From positions 1 through 21,343 of the forward strand of contig JAZUAC010000029.1 of NCBI GenBank assembly GCA_045637775.1: 21,343 nucleotides of DNA. The letters are read 5' to 3'. Shown piece after piece: positions 14,753 through 21,343 of the stretch (position 1 is the first letter of the stretch; every line of letters begins with the position of its first letter). A program made the position numbers and the translations under genes. The notes beneath the pieces were generated by a model. That model worked only from the letters and a program-made list of their open reading frames with translations, was not told the origin of the DNA and searched no databases. The stretch comes from UMGS172 sp045637775 (lineage in GTDB: Bacteria; Bacillota; Clostridia; Oscillospirales; Acutalibacteraceae).

Positions 14753-16648
14753 CTACCTCTTAGGTTCCCATCGGCCCTTGGCCTTGAAAGCTTTTGGCTT
14801 TTGAACCTTTCCTTTTTGAGGTTTTTTATTATTTTGATTATTGGATCGATTGCCGTAACCGGGTACATTTATAAGGCAATCGGGACCTGCACCGATAAGG
14901 TCGGTTCTTCCGCAATCCTTCAAAGCCTTTAAAACAATGGCTTTGTTTTCGGGCTTGAAATACTGCAAAAGTGCCCTTTGTTCGGCCTTTTGTGAAGGAG
15001 TTTTAGGCACAAAAACATGATCCATTGTATATGGGTCAAGCTCGGTATAGTACATACAGGTTGAAATAGTACCCGGAGTGGGGTAAAAATCCTGCACCTG
15101 TTCGGGTCGCATTTTATTTTGCTTTAAGAACAAAGCCAACTCAATAGCATCACTCATTTTGCAACCGGGATGGCTTGACATGAGGTAAGGAACAAGGTAC
15201 TGCTCCTTGCCTATTTGCTTGGTTATATTATAGAATTTTTTAACAAATCGGCGGTATGCCTCGATATGCGGTTTTCCCATCTTATCAAGCACCGCATCGG
15301 AACAATGCTCGGGAGCAACCTTCAACTGACCGCTGACATGGTGCTGGACTAATTCATGGAAAAATTCGTCGTTTTTATCCTCTAACAGATAATCAAAACG
15401 GATTCCCGAACGGATAAAAACCTTCTTAACACCTTTGATAGCTCTAATCTTTCGCAACATTTCAAGGTATTCGGTGTGGTCACACTCCAAGTTTTTGCAA
15501 GGTGTCGGTGCCAAACACTTTTTACCCTTACAAAGACCGTTTTCAATCTGCTTTTGGCAAGACACTTGACGGAAATTAGCAGTAGGACCACCAACATCGT
15601 GAATATAACCCTTAAAATGAGGATTTTTAGTCAAAAGTTCAACCTCATCCAACACTGATTTTTCACTTCTGACCGCAATCTGTCGACCTTGGTGATAGGC
15701 TATTGAACAGAAATTGCAGGCACCAAAGCAACCGCGGTTATGAGTCACCGAAAACTCAACCTCTTTAATTGCAGGAACACCGCCCATTGACTCATACATC
15801 GGGTGATAGTATCTCTCATACGGCAATGCGTAAACGGCATCCAATTCCTCGGTCGTCAGCACGCGCATAGGTCTATTCTGCACAACATAAATATTGCCAT
15901 GCTTTTGAACAATGCGTTTGCCTCTTACCGAATCCTGTTCGTCATACTGAACTCTGCAAGCATTGGCATAACTGCGTTTTGATGACTTACATTCTTCAAA
16001 AGACGGAACAGTTAAGGCATTGATACCAACCACCGAATCGGTTTTATAAGCCGTACCGTCAATATCGGTCAACTGTGATATATGCTCACCTGCCGCCAAT
16101 CGGTCGGCAATTTCTTTTGTTTGCAATTCGCCCATTCCAAAACTCAACAAATCGGCATCGGAATCAATCAAAACCGACGGCATTACGCTATCCGACCAAT
16201 AGTCATAATGAGCAAAACGGCGCAGAGAAGCCTCTACGCCGCCGATAATCAGCGGAATATCCCCATAAACCTTGCGAACGAGTTTTGAGTACACGGTAAC
16301 GGCACGGTCTGGTCTTAAACCTGCTTTCGCACCGGGTGAATACATATCCTCGCTACGCGGCTTTTTTGCGGCAGTATAATGTGCCACCATAGAGTCGATA
16401 TTGCCGGAATTGACCATAAAGCCCAATCGAGGACGACCGAAAACAGTAATACTGCGTTCATTTTTCCAATCGGGCTGTGAAATAATACCCACCTTATAAC
16501 CGTTGCTTTCAAGCACGCGGGATATAATGGCAGTACCAAAGGAAGGATGGTCGACATAAGCGTCACCCGTAATGATGACGAAATCGACCTCATCCCACCC
16601 TCTATTTAACATATCTTTTTTACAAACGGGAAGAAAACCGTTATTCAT
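14753..16648 (-). CDS. ygiQ: YgiQ family radical SAM protein
   Basis: A full-length 631-residue YgiQ-type (UPF0313) radical SAM protein whose reaction is not established. The N-terminal part (about 15-260) resembles a cobalamin-binding-like fold (FVIITGDAYVDHPSFG, PLIIGGVEASLRR). The radical SAM cluster motif is C307-x3-C311-x2-C314 in NRGCFGACNFC. The C-terminal part has the family's VQDFYPTPGT and ends in a Lys/Gln/Asn-rich basic tail (about 600-631) that may bind nucleic acid. The ATG overlaps the ftsK stop by eight bases, and the upstream binding site (AGGTAG) is weakly placed, so translation is probably coupled to ftsK. The genes share a transcript but no known pathway. Confidence 0.93.
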   Translation of the reverse strand: MNNGFLPVCKKDMLNRGWDEVDFVIITGDAYVDHPSFGTAIISRVLESNGYKVGIISQPDWKNERSITVFGRPRLGFMVNSGNIDSMVAHYTAAKKPRSEDMYSPGAKAGLRPDRAVTVYSKLVRKVYGDIPLIIGGVEASLRRFAHYDYWSDSVMPSVLIDSDADLLSFGMGELQTKEIADRLAAGEHISQLTDIDGTAYKTDSVVGINALTVPSFEECKSSKRSYANACRVQYDEQDSVRGKRIVQKHGNIYVVQNRPMRVLTTEELDAVYALPYERYYHPMYESMGGVPAIKEVEFSVTHNRGCFGACNFCSIAYHQGRQIAVRSEKSVLDEVELLTKNPHFKGYIHDVGGPTANFRQVSCQKQIENGLCKGKKCLAPTPCKNLECDHTEYLEMLRKIRAIKGVKKVFIRSGIRFDYLLEDKNDEFFHELVQHHVSGQLKVAPEHCSDAVLDKMGKPHIEAYRRFVKKFYNITKQIGKEQYLVPYLMSSHPGCKMSDAIELALFLKQNKMRPEQVQDFYPTPGTISTCMYYTELDPYTMDHVFVPKTPSQKAEQRALLQYFKPENKAIVLKALKDCGRTDLIGAGPDCLINVPGYGNRSNNQNNKKPQKGKVQKPKAFKAKGRWEPKR

Positions 16649-19106
16649 CGTCCGAACTACCTGCTTTTCTCTCTAACAACTGTTCCTTGGTTATCAATAC
16701 CTGACGGGGTTTGGAGCCTTCGTAAGGACCTACGACTCCCCTTTCCTCCATCATATCAATGATACGTGCGGCACGGGCGTAACCCAAGCGCAATCTTCTC
16801 TGCAAAAGCGAGGTTGATGCTTGTCCCGCTTCAACAACACACTCAATAGCATCATCAAGCATCGGATCTGCGTCATCATCCACTCTATCTTCAGGGAGCC
16901 CGCTTTTAGCCGCCTTTTCCTTGGCTGCCTGACGCTCAATCTCGTTAATAACATCCTCGTCGTATTCGTTCTTGTGATCGCTCTTTAGGTACTGAACAAC
17001 CTTTTCAACCTCGGAGTCACTTACAAAGCAACCCTGAATACGCTCGGGCTTAATAGCACCTGTCGGGAAGAACAGCATATCGCCCTTACCCATAAGTTTT
17101 TCAGCGCCACCTACATCAATGATGGTACGGCTATCAACCTGCGAGGAAACAGCAAATGCAACACGTGTGGGAATATTAGCCTTAATAAGACCCGTAACAA
17201 CATCGACCGACGGACGCTGGGTTGCAACAATAAGGTAAATACCTGCGGCACGGGCCTTTTGAGCCAAGCGGCAAATAGAATCTTCAACTTCACCGGGTGC
17301 GGTCATCATAAGGTCGGCCAACTCGTCGATGATGATGACCATCTGAGGCATCTTCATCAAATCGTCACGCTTTTCGGCAAGCTCATTAAAGCCTGCAAGG
17401 TTACGAACATCATTTTCGGCAAAGAGCTTATATCTCTTTTCCATTTCCAAAACGGCCCAGCCAAGTGCACCTGCGGCCTTTCTCGGGTCGGTAACAACAG
17501 GAACTATCAAGTGAGGGATACCGTTATAAATACCCAATTCAACAACCTTGGGGTCAATAAGCAAGAGCTTGACCTCATCGGGAGAAGCCTTGTAGAGAAT
17601 ACTCATAATAATTGAGTTGATACATACCGATTTACCCGAACCTGTGGCACCTGCAATAAGTCCGTGAGGCATTTTTGCAATATCGGCAATCCTCTGTTCA
17701 CCCGAAATATCCTTACCCAAAGCAACCGAAAGCTTGGATTTAGATGCCGAGAAGGTCTGCGAATCGATAATCTCTCTGATCTTAACAATACTTGTGTTTT
17801 TATTGGGAACCTCAATACCAACGGCAGGTTTATTGGGGATAGGAGCCTCAATTCTGACACCTGAGGTAGCAAGGTTCATAGCAATATCGTTGGCAAGATT
17901 GGTAATCTTACTAATCTTAACACCTGCGGCAGGCTGAAGCTCATATCGTGTTACCGAAGGTCCACGGCTGATATTAATAATTCTTGATTCAACACCGAAG
18001 CTACGCAAGGTGTCAACCAGCAGTGTTGCAGTTGACTCAAGTTCAGATGTGATATTCTGTGCACTCTCGGGCGGAACCTCGGAAAGCAAAGAAATAGGCG
18101 GATACTTATACTCCATAGCACCTGTATCGACAGTAATAGCACTGCCTTCAGGCACAGTAAACTCAATTGGCTTTGACTTTTCCTCGGTCGTGTTATTGAC
18201 TTTACTAATAAGATCCAAAAGCTCACCGCTATTATTCTCATCGGGCATTTCTTCGTCGGCACGCTCAGAAACAGCGGCAGCAGTTGCTTCAACATCAGGT
18301 TTGGTCGGAGCTGCTGCTTTTACGGGAGATTTTTTAGAGCTTGAACGGATATCAACAGGCGCAGTCTCTTTATCAAGCCCGCGATATTTGGCGATAACAT
18401 TCTGACGGTGCTCCTCGGGAGAAAGCTCGTCCTCATCATCAGGTTCGGAATCGGAATCAAGCGGAATATCGACATTAACTCTCCTTCTTTCAGCACGCTG
18501 CTCATAAGCCTCTTCAACCTTTTTCTCAAGCTTTTTGGCAGGATCGGTAACAGCCTTGAAAAGAGAAATAAGAGTTGTTCCTGTCATAAGCATAAGCGTT
18601 GCGAAAATAAGAAGCAAGCAAACTATCCAAGCACCGGGTTTATCAAATAGTGCGAACATGGGATAACCCAACAAAGCACCGAAGACACCGGTTGAGGCAT
18701 GACCCTTAAACCATGCAATTTTAAAGCTTTGACCGTATGTTGCAACATTAGGTGCGATAGCCAAAATGTGCACAAAGGTTGAAACCAACATCAAAAAAAC
18801 AAACAATTCAATTATGTACACAAGCGGTTTTCCGCGCAGTTTATCAAGTGCCAAATACACTGAAGTAACCGCCAACAAAACAGGAACAACATATCCAAAA
18901 AATCCAAATGTTCCCAAAACAAAATTATGTATTGCAAGCCAACCTCCCGAACCGCGCACTATTGCCGCAATAAACAACAATAATGAAACAGTAAACATAA
19001 GGACAGATATCACTTGTTTTTTTGCAGATGACGACTCTACATTAACCTCGGCTTGCTTGTTTGTACTTATTTTAGCCGATGTGCTCTTTTTGGATTTTTT
19101 TGCCAT
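16641..19106 (-). CDS. ftsK: FtsK/SpoIIIE DNA translocase
   Basis: An 821-residue membrane-anchored DNA pump that clears chromosomes from the division septum and, in spore formers, loads the forespore. A Lys/Ser-rich cytoplasmic start is followed by four transmembrane helices (about 33-50, 64-86, 96-118, 158-180). An acidic, low-complexity linker spans about 190-330. The motor holds Walker A GATGSGKS (486-493) and Walker B VIIIDELADL (590-599). The C-terminal gamma winged helix (about 750-812) ends with PYEGSKPRQVLI and reads polarity sequences on DNA. AAGGAG precedes the ATG at a rather long spacing of about 10. tepA lies 48 bases upstream, the arrangement known around spoIIIE in Bacillus. 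Whether it acts in growth, sporulation or both cannot be told. Confidence 0.96.
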   Translation of the reverse strand: MAKKSKKSTSAKISTNKQAEVNVESSSAKKQVISVLMFTVSLLLFIAAIVRGSGGWLAIHNFVLGTFGFFGYVVPVLLAVTSVYLALDKLRGKPLVYIIELFVFLMLVSTFVHILAIAPNVATYGQSFKIAWFKGHASTGVFGALLGYPMFALFDKPGAWIVCLLLIFATLMLMTGTTLISLFKAVTDPAKKLEKKVEEAYEQRAERRRVNVDIPLDSDSEPDDEDELSPEEHRQNVIAKYRGLDKETAPVDIRSSSKKSPVKAAAPTKPDVEATAAAVSERADEEMPDENNSGELLDLISKVNNTTEEKSKPIEFTVPEGSAITVDTGAMEYKYPPISLLSEVPPESAQNITSELESTATLLVDTLRSFGVESRIINISRGPSVTRYELQPAAGVKISKITNLANDIAMNLATSGVRIEAPIPNKPAVGIEVPNKNTSIVKIREIIDSQTFSASKSKLSVALGKDISGEQRIADIAKMPHGLIAGATGSGKSVCINSIIMSILYKASPDEVKLLLIDPKVVELGIYNGIPHLIVPVVTDPRKAAGALGWAVLEMEKRYKLFAENDVRNLAGFNELAEKRDDLMKMPQMVIIIDELADLMMTAPGEVEDSICRLAQKARAAGIYLIVATQRPSVDVVTGLIKANIPTRVAFAVSSQVDSRTIIDVGGAEKLMGKGDMLFFPTGAIKPERIQGCFVSDSEVEKVVQYLKSDHKNEYDEDVINEIERQAAKEKAAKSGLPEDRVDDDADPMLDDAIECVVEAGQASTSLLQRRLRLGYARAARIIDMMEERGVVGPYEGSKPRQVLITKEQLLERKAGSSDDE

Positions 19107-19145
19107 TCTTTTGAATCTCCTTAAATTAAAAAATCTTTTATGTAC

Positions 19146-19163
19146 AAGGCGTTTTCACGCCTT
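19146..19163 (-). terminator. Hairpin overlapping the tepA stop codon
   Basis: On the minus strand a 7-bp stem (AAGGCGT with ACGCCTT) closes a GAAA tetraloop, with the tepA TGA inside it. A T-run follows only about 11 bases later, so this is not a standard terminator. It may protect the upstream message end or reduce read-through to ftsK. Confidence 0.4.
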
Positions 19164-19862
19164 TTCTATCATGTTGTAAAGCTCTGCGATAACATCCGAC
19201 AGACCGCCTATTTTATCAATAAGACCGCAATCGACCGCCATTTTGCCGTCAAGCACCGAACCCATATCGGTTGCAAGTTCATCGGTGTTCATCATAAACT
19301 TTGAGAATTTTTCTTCCGACACCTTTGAATTTTTAACAACAAAATCAGTGATACGCTTTTGCATACGTTCAAAATAGTTCAAGGTCTGCGGAACTCCAAG
19401 TACCAATCCGGTTGTTCTGACGGGATGCACCGTCATAGTGGCCGAAGGAACGATGAATGAACACCTTGCCGATACCGCCAAAGGTACACCGATTGAATGA
19501 CCTCCGCCCAAAACCAAAGAAACTGTAGGTTTTGACATGGTACTTATCATTTCGGCAAGAGCAAGACCCGCTTCAACATCGCCACCAACAGTGTTGAGTA
19601 TGATCATCATACCTTCTATTTTCGGGTCTTCCTCAACAGCAACAAGCTGTGGGATAACATGCTCATACTTGGTTGTTTTAGTATCCTCAGGCAAGCATCC
19701 GTGACCCTCAATCTGCCCTATCACGGTAAGACAATGGATACAGTGCTTTCCTCCGTTGGGAGTAACCGACCCGGAACGCTTTATTTGATCCCAAACATCA
19801 TTATTTTCAGGTGCAGTGGGATTGGACTTTGAGTTATCGGGGCTATTATTTTGTGAAAACAT
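19155..19862 (-). CDS. tepA: TepA/YmfB, ClpP-like serine protease
   Basis: A 235-residue ClpP-fold protease of the TepA (YmfB) type. In Bacillus this protein has been linked to secretion and to breakdown of spore proteins during outgrowth. The N-terminal 35 residues are polar and Asn/Pro-rich. A CIHC pair (41-44) precedes VIGQIEGHG. LNTVGGDVEAGLAL follows, then GGGHSIG with nucleophile Ser123 and MTVHPVR with His146. I start at the ATG at 19862, which has GGAG seven bases upstream. The longer start at 19913 would lie within about ten bases of the promoter's likely start point and has no binding site. The gene is followed by ftsK as in Bacillus. Its presence hints at a spore-forming ancestry. 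Confidence 0.9.
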   Translation of the reverse strand: MFSQNNSPDNSKSNPTAPENNDVWDQIKRSGSVTPNGGKHCIHCLTVIGQIEGHGCLPEDTKTTKYEHVIPQLVAVEEDPKIEGMMIILNTVGGDVEAGLALAEMISTMSKPTVSLVLGGGHSIGVPLAVSARCSFIVPSATMTVHPVRTTGLVLGVPQTLNYFERMQKRITDFVVKNSKVSEEKFSKFMMNTDELATDMGSVLDGKMAVDCGLIDKIGGLSDVIAELYNMIEKA

Positions 19863-19927
19863 AAAACCACTCCAAAAAAATTGTTTTATGTTATCATTCC
19901 ACAAAATAGGCATAAGTATACATGATT

Positions 19928-19956
19928 ATAATACCACCTATTGTGCTACAATTCAA
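19928..19956 (-). promoter_or_regulatory. Promoter of tepA-ftsK-ygiQ
   Basis: On the minus strand, TTGAAT (19951-19956) and TATTAT (19928-19933) are exactly 17 bases apart, with an overlapping TATAAT three bases further downstream. It lies about 70 bases before the tepA start. It implies that tepA-ftsK-ygiQ can be transcribed without the upstream genes. Confidence 0.72.
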
Positions 19957-19982
19957 GTAAATTTTCAAATATATTTATTATT

Positions 19983-20516
19983 TTAAATACACGCAGGGTC
20001 ACGGAAAATTATTCCGAAATTATCGCAAATACATTTGGCTGTCGTAACAGCAAATTTATATAAGTTTTCGGAATTATCACATCTTCCCAAAGAGTTTGAA
20101 AATCTGATATTATCCACAACAACCGGCGAATATTTCTTCAAGAAATGACCATCGTCAAGCCCATTTACAAACACAATCTTTTTGAAGTCCTCTTCCCTCT
20201 TATTGCGCAAGCGTGATGCTATTCGAAACGAAACCGAAGCATTAGAGGTTGAATCGGTATAGATGAATGAGATATCTGACGATTTTATATCACAACACGA
20301 AAAGAACGGCACATAGATCAGATTATCTGTCGTGCAACCGTTTATAGAATACATCTTTTCGGGTGATGAAGGCTTAATGCTTTCACACGTTATGCTGTTG
20401 TAACGCAAAATACCTTTAAGAAGAGGAATGTAAATATCGCTCAATTCAACTAAAACACTTGAATCCAAACACATTTCCGGGTCGGAATATCCTCCCAGAA
20501 TCAAAACAGAAATCAC
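19983..20516 (-). CDS. Uncharacterised cysteine-rich protein, possible decayed Amidase_3-like fold
   Basis: I do not recognise this 177-residue protein with certainty. By eye its order of motifs follows N-acetylmuramoyl-L-alanine amidases (Amidase_3). VLILGGYSDPE (4-14) stands in for the zinc-site 'DaGHGG.DPG', YVPFFSCC (68-75) for 'vSIHaNA', and SPVVVDNIRFSN (130-141) for 'PavLvEiGFlSN', followed by a final helix and 'NFGI'. The expected zinc His residues and catalytic Glu are all replaced (Tyr10, Phe/Ser, Asn136), so it would not be an active amidase. It has nine cysteines and no clear signal peptide. The start is GTG at 20516 with AGGTGG five bases upstream; a GTG at 20525 is possible. It lies 45 bases after clpC and before the tepA promoter. 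The fold is inference. Confidence 0.6.
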   Translation of the reverse strand: MISVLILGGYSDPEMCLDSSVLVELSDIYIPLLKGILRYNSITCESIKPSSPEKMYSINGCTTDNLIYVPFFSCCDIKSSDISFIYTDSTSNASVSFRIASRLRNKREEDFKKIVFVNGLDDGHFLKKYSPVVVDNIRFSNSLGRCDNSENLYKFAVTTAKCICDNFGIIFRDPACI

Positions 20517-20557
20517 AAAAACCACCTCAACACATTTTATGCGCGAAGGTGGTTTTT
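20517..20557 (-). terminator. clpC terminator-like hairpin containing the next gene's ribosome binding site
   Basis: An 11-bp perfect stem (20517-20527 with 20547-20557) with a 19-base loop begins five bases past the clpC stop codon. On the minus strand its 3' arm is AGGTGGTTTTT followed directly by GTG, the chosen start of the gene at 19983-20516. The same arm thus serves as terminator stem and T-run and as Shine-Dalgarno site. When folded, the hairpin would hide the ribosome site. Confidence 0.7.
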
Positions 20558-20561
20558 GCTT

Positions 20562-21343
20562 TTATACTGTTGCCTTTTGTTTAAACTTAAACTCGCCGTC
20601 TGAATATTCACAGACAACAAAGTCTCCGTTTTTAATGCTTGAGTCAAGTATTTTCTCACTCAAAATATCTTCAATGCGAGATTGAATTGCCCTTCTCAAT
20701 GGACGCGCACCGTAAACGGTGTCAAATCCCGAATCAGCAATTTCCGATACGGCAGACGCATCAAATTCGACAGTAATATTAAGGTCAAGCAATCTCTTTT
20801 TCAATTGTCCGAGCATCTTTTCGGCTATTTCGCAAATTTCATCTTTAGAAAGCTTGGTGAACACAATAATGTCGTCGACACGATTCAAAAACTCGGGTCT
20901 GAAGGCTGATTTCAGTTCATTTAAGACCTTTTCCTTTTGGTTGGTTTCTTCGATAGAATCACCAAATCCCAAGGATTGCTTTTTCTCGGTCAGATGACGT
21001 GCACCGATATTGGATGTCATAATAATTACGGTGTTCTTAAAATCAACAGTTCTGCCTTGAGAATCGGTCAAGCGTCCATCCTCTAAAATCTGCAAAAGAA
21101 TATTAAACACATCAGGGTGAGCTTTTTCAATCTCATCAAACAAAACCACTGAATAAGGTGCACGGCGAATTTTTTCGGTCAGCTGACCGCCTTCGTCAAA
21201 ACCCACATATCCCGGAGGCGAGCCAATAAGACGTGAAACCGTGTGTTTTTCCATATATTCTGACATATCAAGGCGTACAATTGCGTTTTCACTGCCAAAC
21301 ATAGCCTCCGCAAGTGCTTTACAAAGTTCGGTTTTACCGACAC
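20562..21343 (-). CDS. clpC: ClpC-type AAA+ ATPase, C-terminal part (cut by window edge)
   Basis: The last 259 or so residues of a Hsp100 unfoldase that feeds proteins into ClpP. The reading frame continues off the right edge, and the first complete codons read VGKTELCKALAEAMFG, the end of the second Walker A. Next come GSPPGYVG (pore loop), VVLFDEIEKAHPDVFN (Walker B), MTSNIGA (sensor 1) and GARPLRRAI (sensor 2). LGF in KKQSLGFG sits where ClpC has its VGF ClpP-docking tripeptide, which favours ClpC over the ClpP-independent ClpB. The D1 domain, N-domain and promoter lie outside the window, so any ctsR-mcsA-mcsB context is unknown. Confidence 0.93.
   Translation of the reverse strand, partial: VGKTELCKALAEAMFGSENAIVRLDMSEYMEKHTVSRLIGSPPGYVGFDEGGQLTEKIRRAPYSVVLFDEIEKAHPDVFNILLQILEDGRLTDSQGRTVDFKNTVIIMTSNIGARHLTEKKQSLGFGDSIEETNQKEKVLNELKSAFRPEFLNRVDDIIVFTKLSKDEICEIAEKMLGQLKKRLLDLNITVEFDASAVSEIADSGFDTVYGARPLRRAIQSRIEDILSEKILDSSIKNGDFVVCEYSDGEFKFKQKATV

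Noticed and set aside
19863..19913. A 17-residue N-terminal extension of TepA
   Set aside because: The ATG at 19913 has no Shine-Dalgarno and falls almost at the expected transcription start; the ATG at 19862 has GGAG at good spacing.
20516..20557. A riboswitch or T-box before the gene at 19983
   Set aside because: Only a single hairpin is present, with no space for an aptamer or a T-box sequence between clpC and the start codon.

Overview
The window is a compact chromosomal segment from a Gram-positive, low-to-moderate GC anaerobe. It is most likely a member of the Clostridia, of the Oscillospiraceae/Ruminococcaceae kind. This rests on strong AGGAGG-type ribosome binding sites, the TepA-FtsK/SpoIIIE gene pair known from endospore formers, a ClpC-type ATPase, TmcAL (YlbM), a sodium-pump decarboxylase module, acetate kinase and a secreted GH16 lipoprotein. 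The genus is inference; no rRNA gene is present. Nineteen genes are supported, 17 on the minus strand and 2 on the plus strand. I see no tRNA, rRNA, CRISPR array, insertion sequence or prophage gene. No gap between genes exceeds 300 bases.

Layout from left to right; most genes read right to left. (1) 13-2124: an oadG-oadB-Dabb operon with a near-consensus promoter and a strong terminator. It holds the membrane part of a Na+-translocating decarboxylase but no carboxyltransferase or biotin-carrier gene. (2) 2143-4034: a single-gene unit for a GH16 glycanase lipoprotein, with its own consensus promoter and terminator. (3) 4208-6820: ackA followed 13 bases later by a galactokinase-family gene, ending in a 14-bp-stem terminator. 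(4) 6803-8057: tmcAL, divergent from ackA, sharing its last four bases with uvrC on the other strand. (5) 8054-14367: a close-packed minus-strand series rlmD-like 2, P-loop kinase-like gene, rlmD-like 1, APH-like kinase, GNAT acetyltransferase, uvrC. (6) 14432-14726: an isolated small membrane protein (DUF378) followed by two hairpins. (7) 14753-21343: clpC (cut by the window edge), an unrecognised cysteine-rich protein that looks like a decayed Amidase_3, then tepA-ftsK-ygiQ, of which the last two overlap by 8 bases.

In function the window mixes core metabolism (acetate/ATP, sugar phosphorylation, glycan breakdown, sodium-coupled decarboxylation), RNA modification (two RlmD-type methyltransferases, TmcAL), DNA repair and segregation (UvrC, FtsK/SpoIIIE) and proteolysis (ClpC, TepA). 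The least ordinary parts are the gene at 19983-20516 with its start signals buried in a terminator-like hairpin, the incomplete decarboxylase operon, the galactokinase homologue with altered sugar-site residues, and the small-molecule kinase/acetyltransferase genes lying among two RlmD paralogues.
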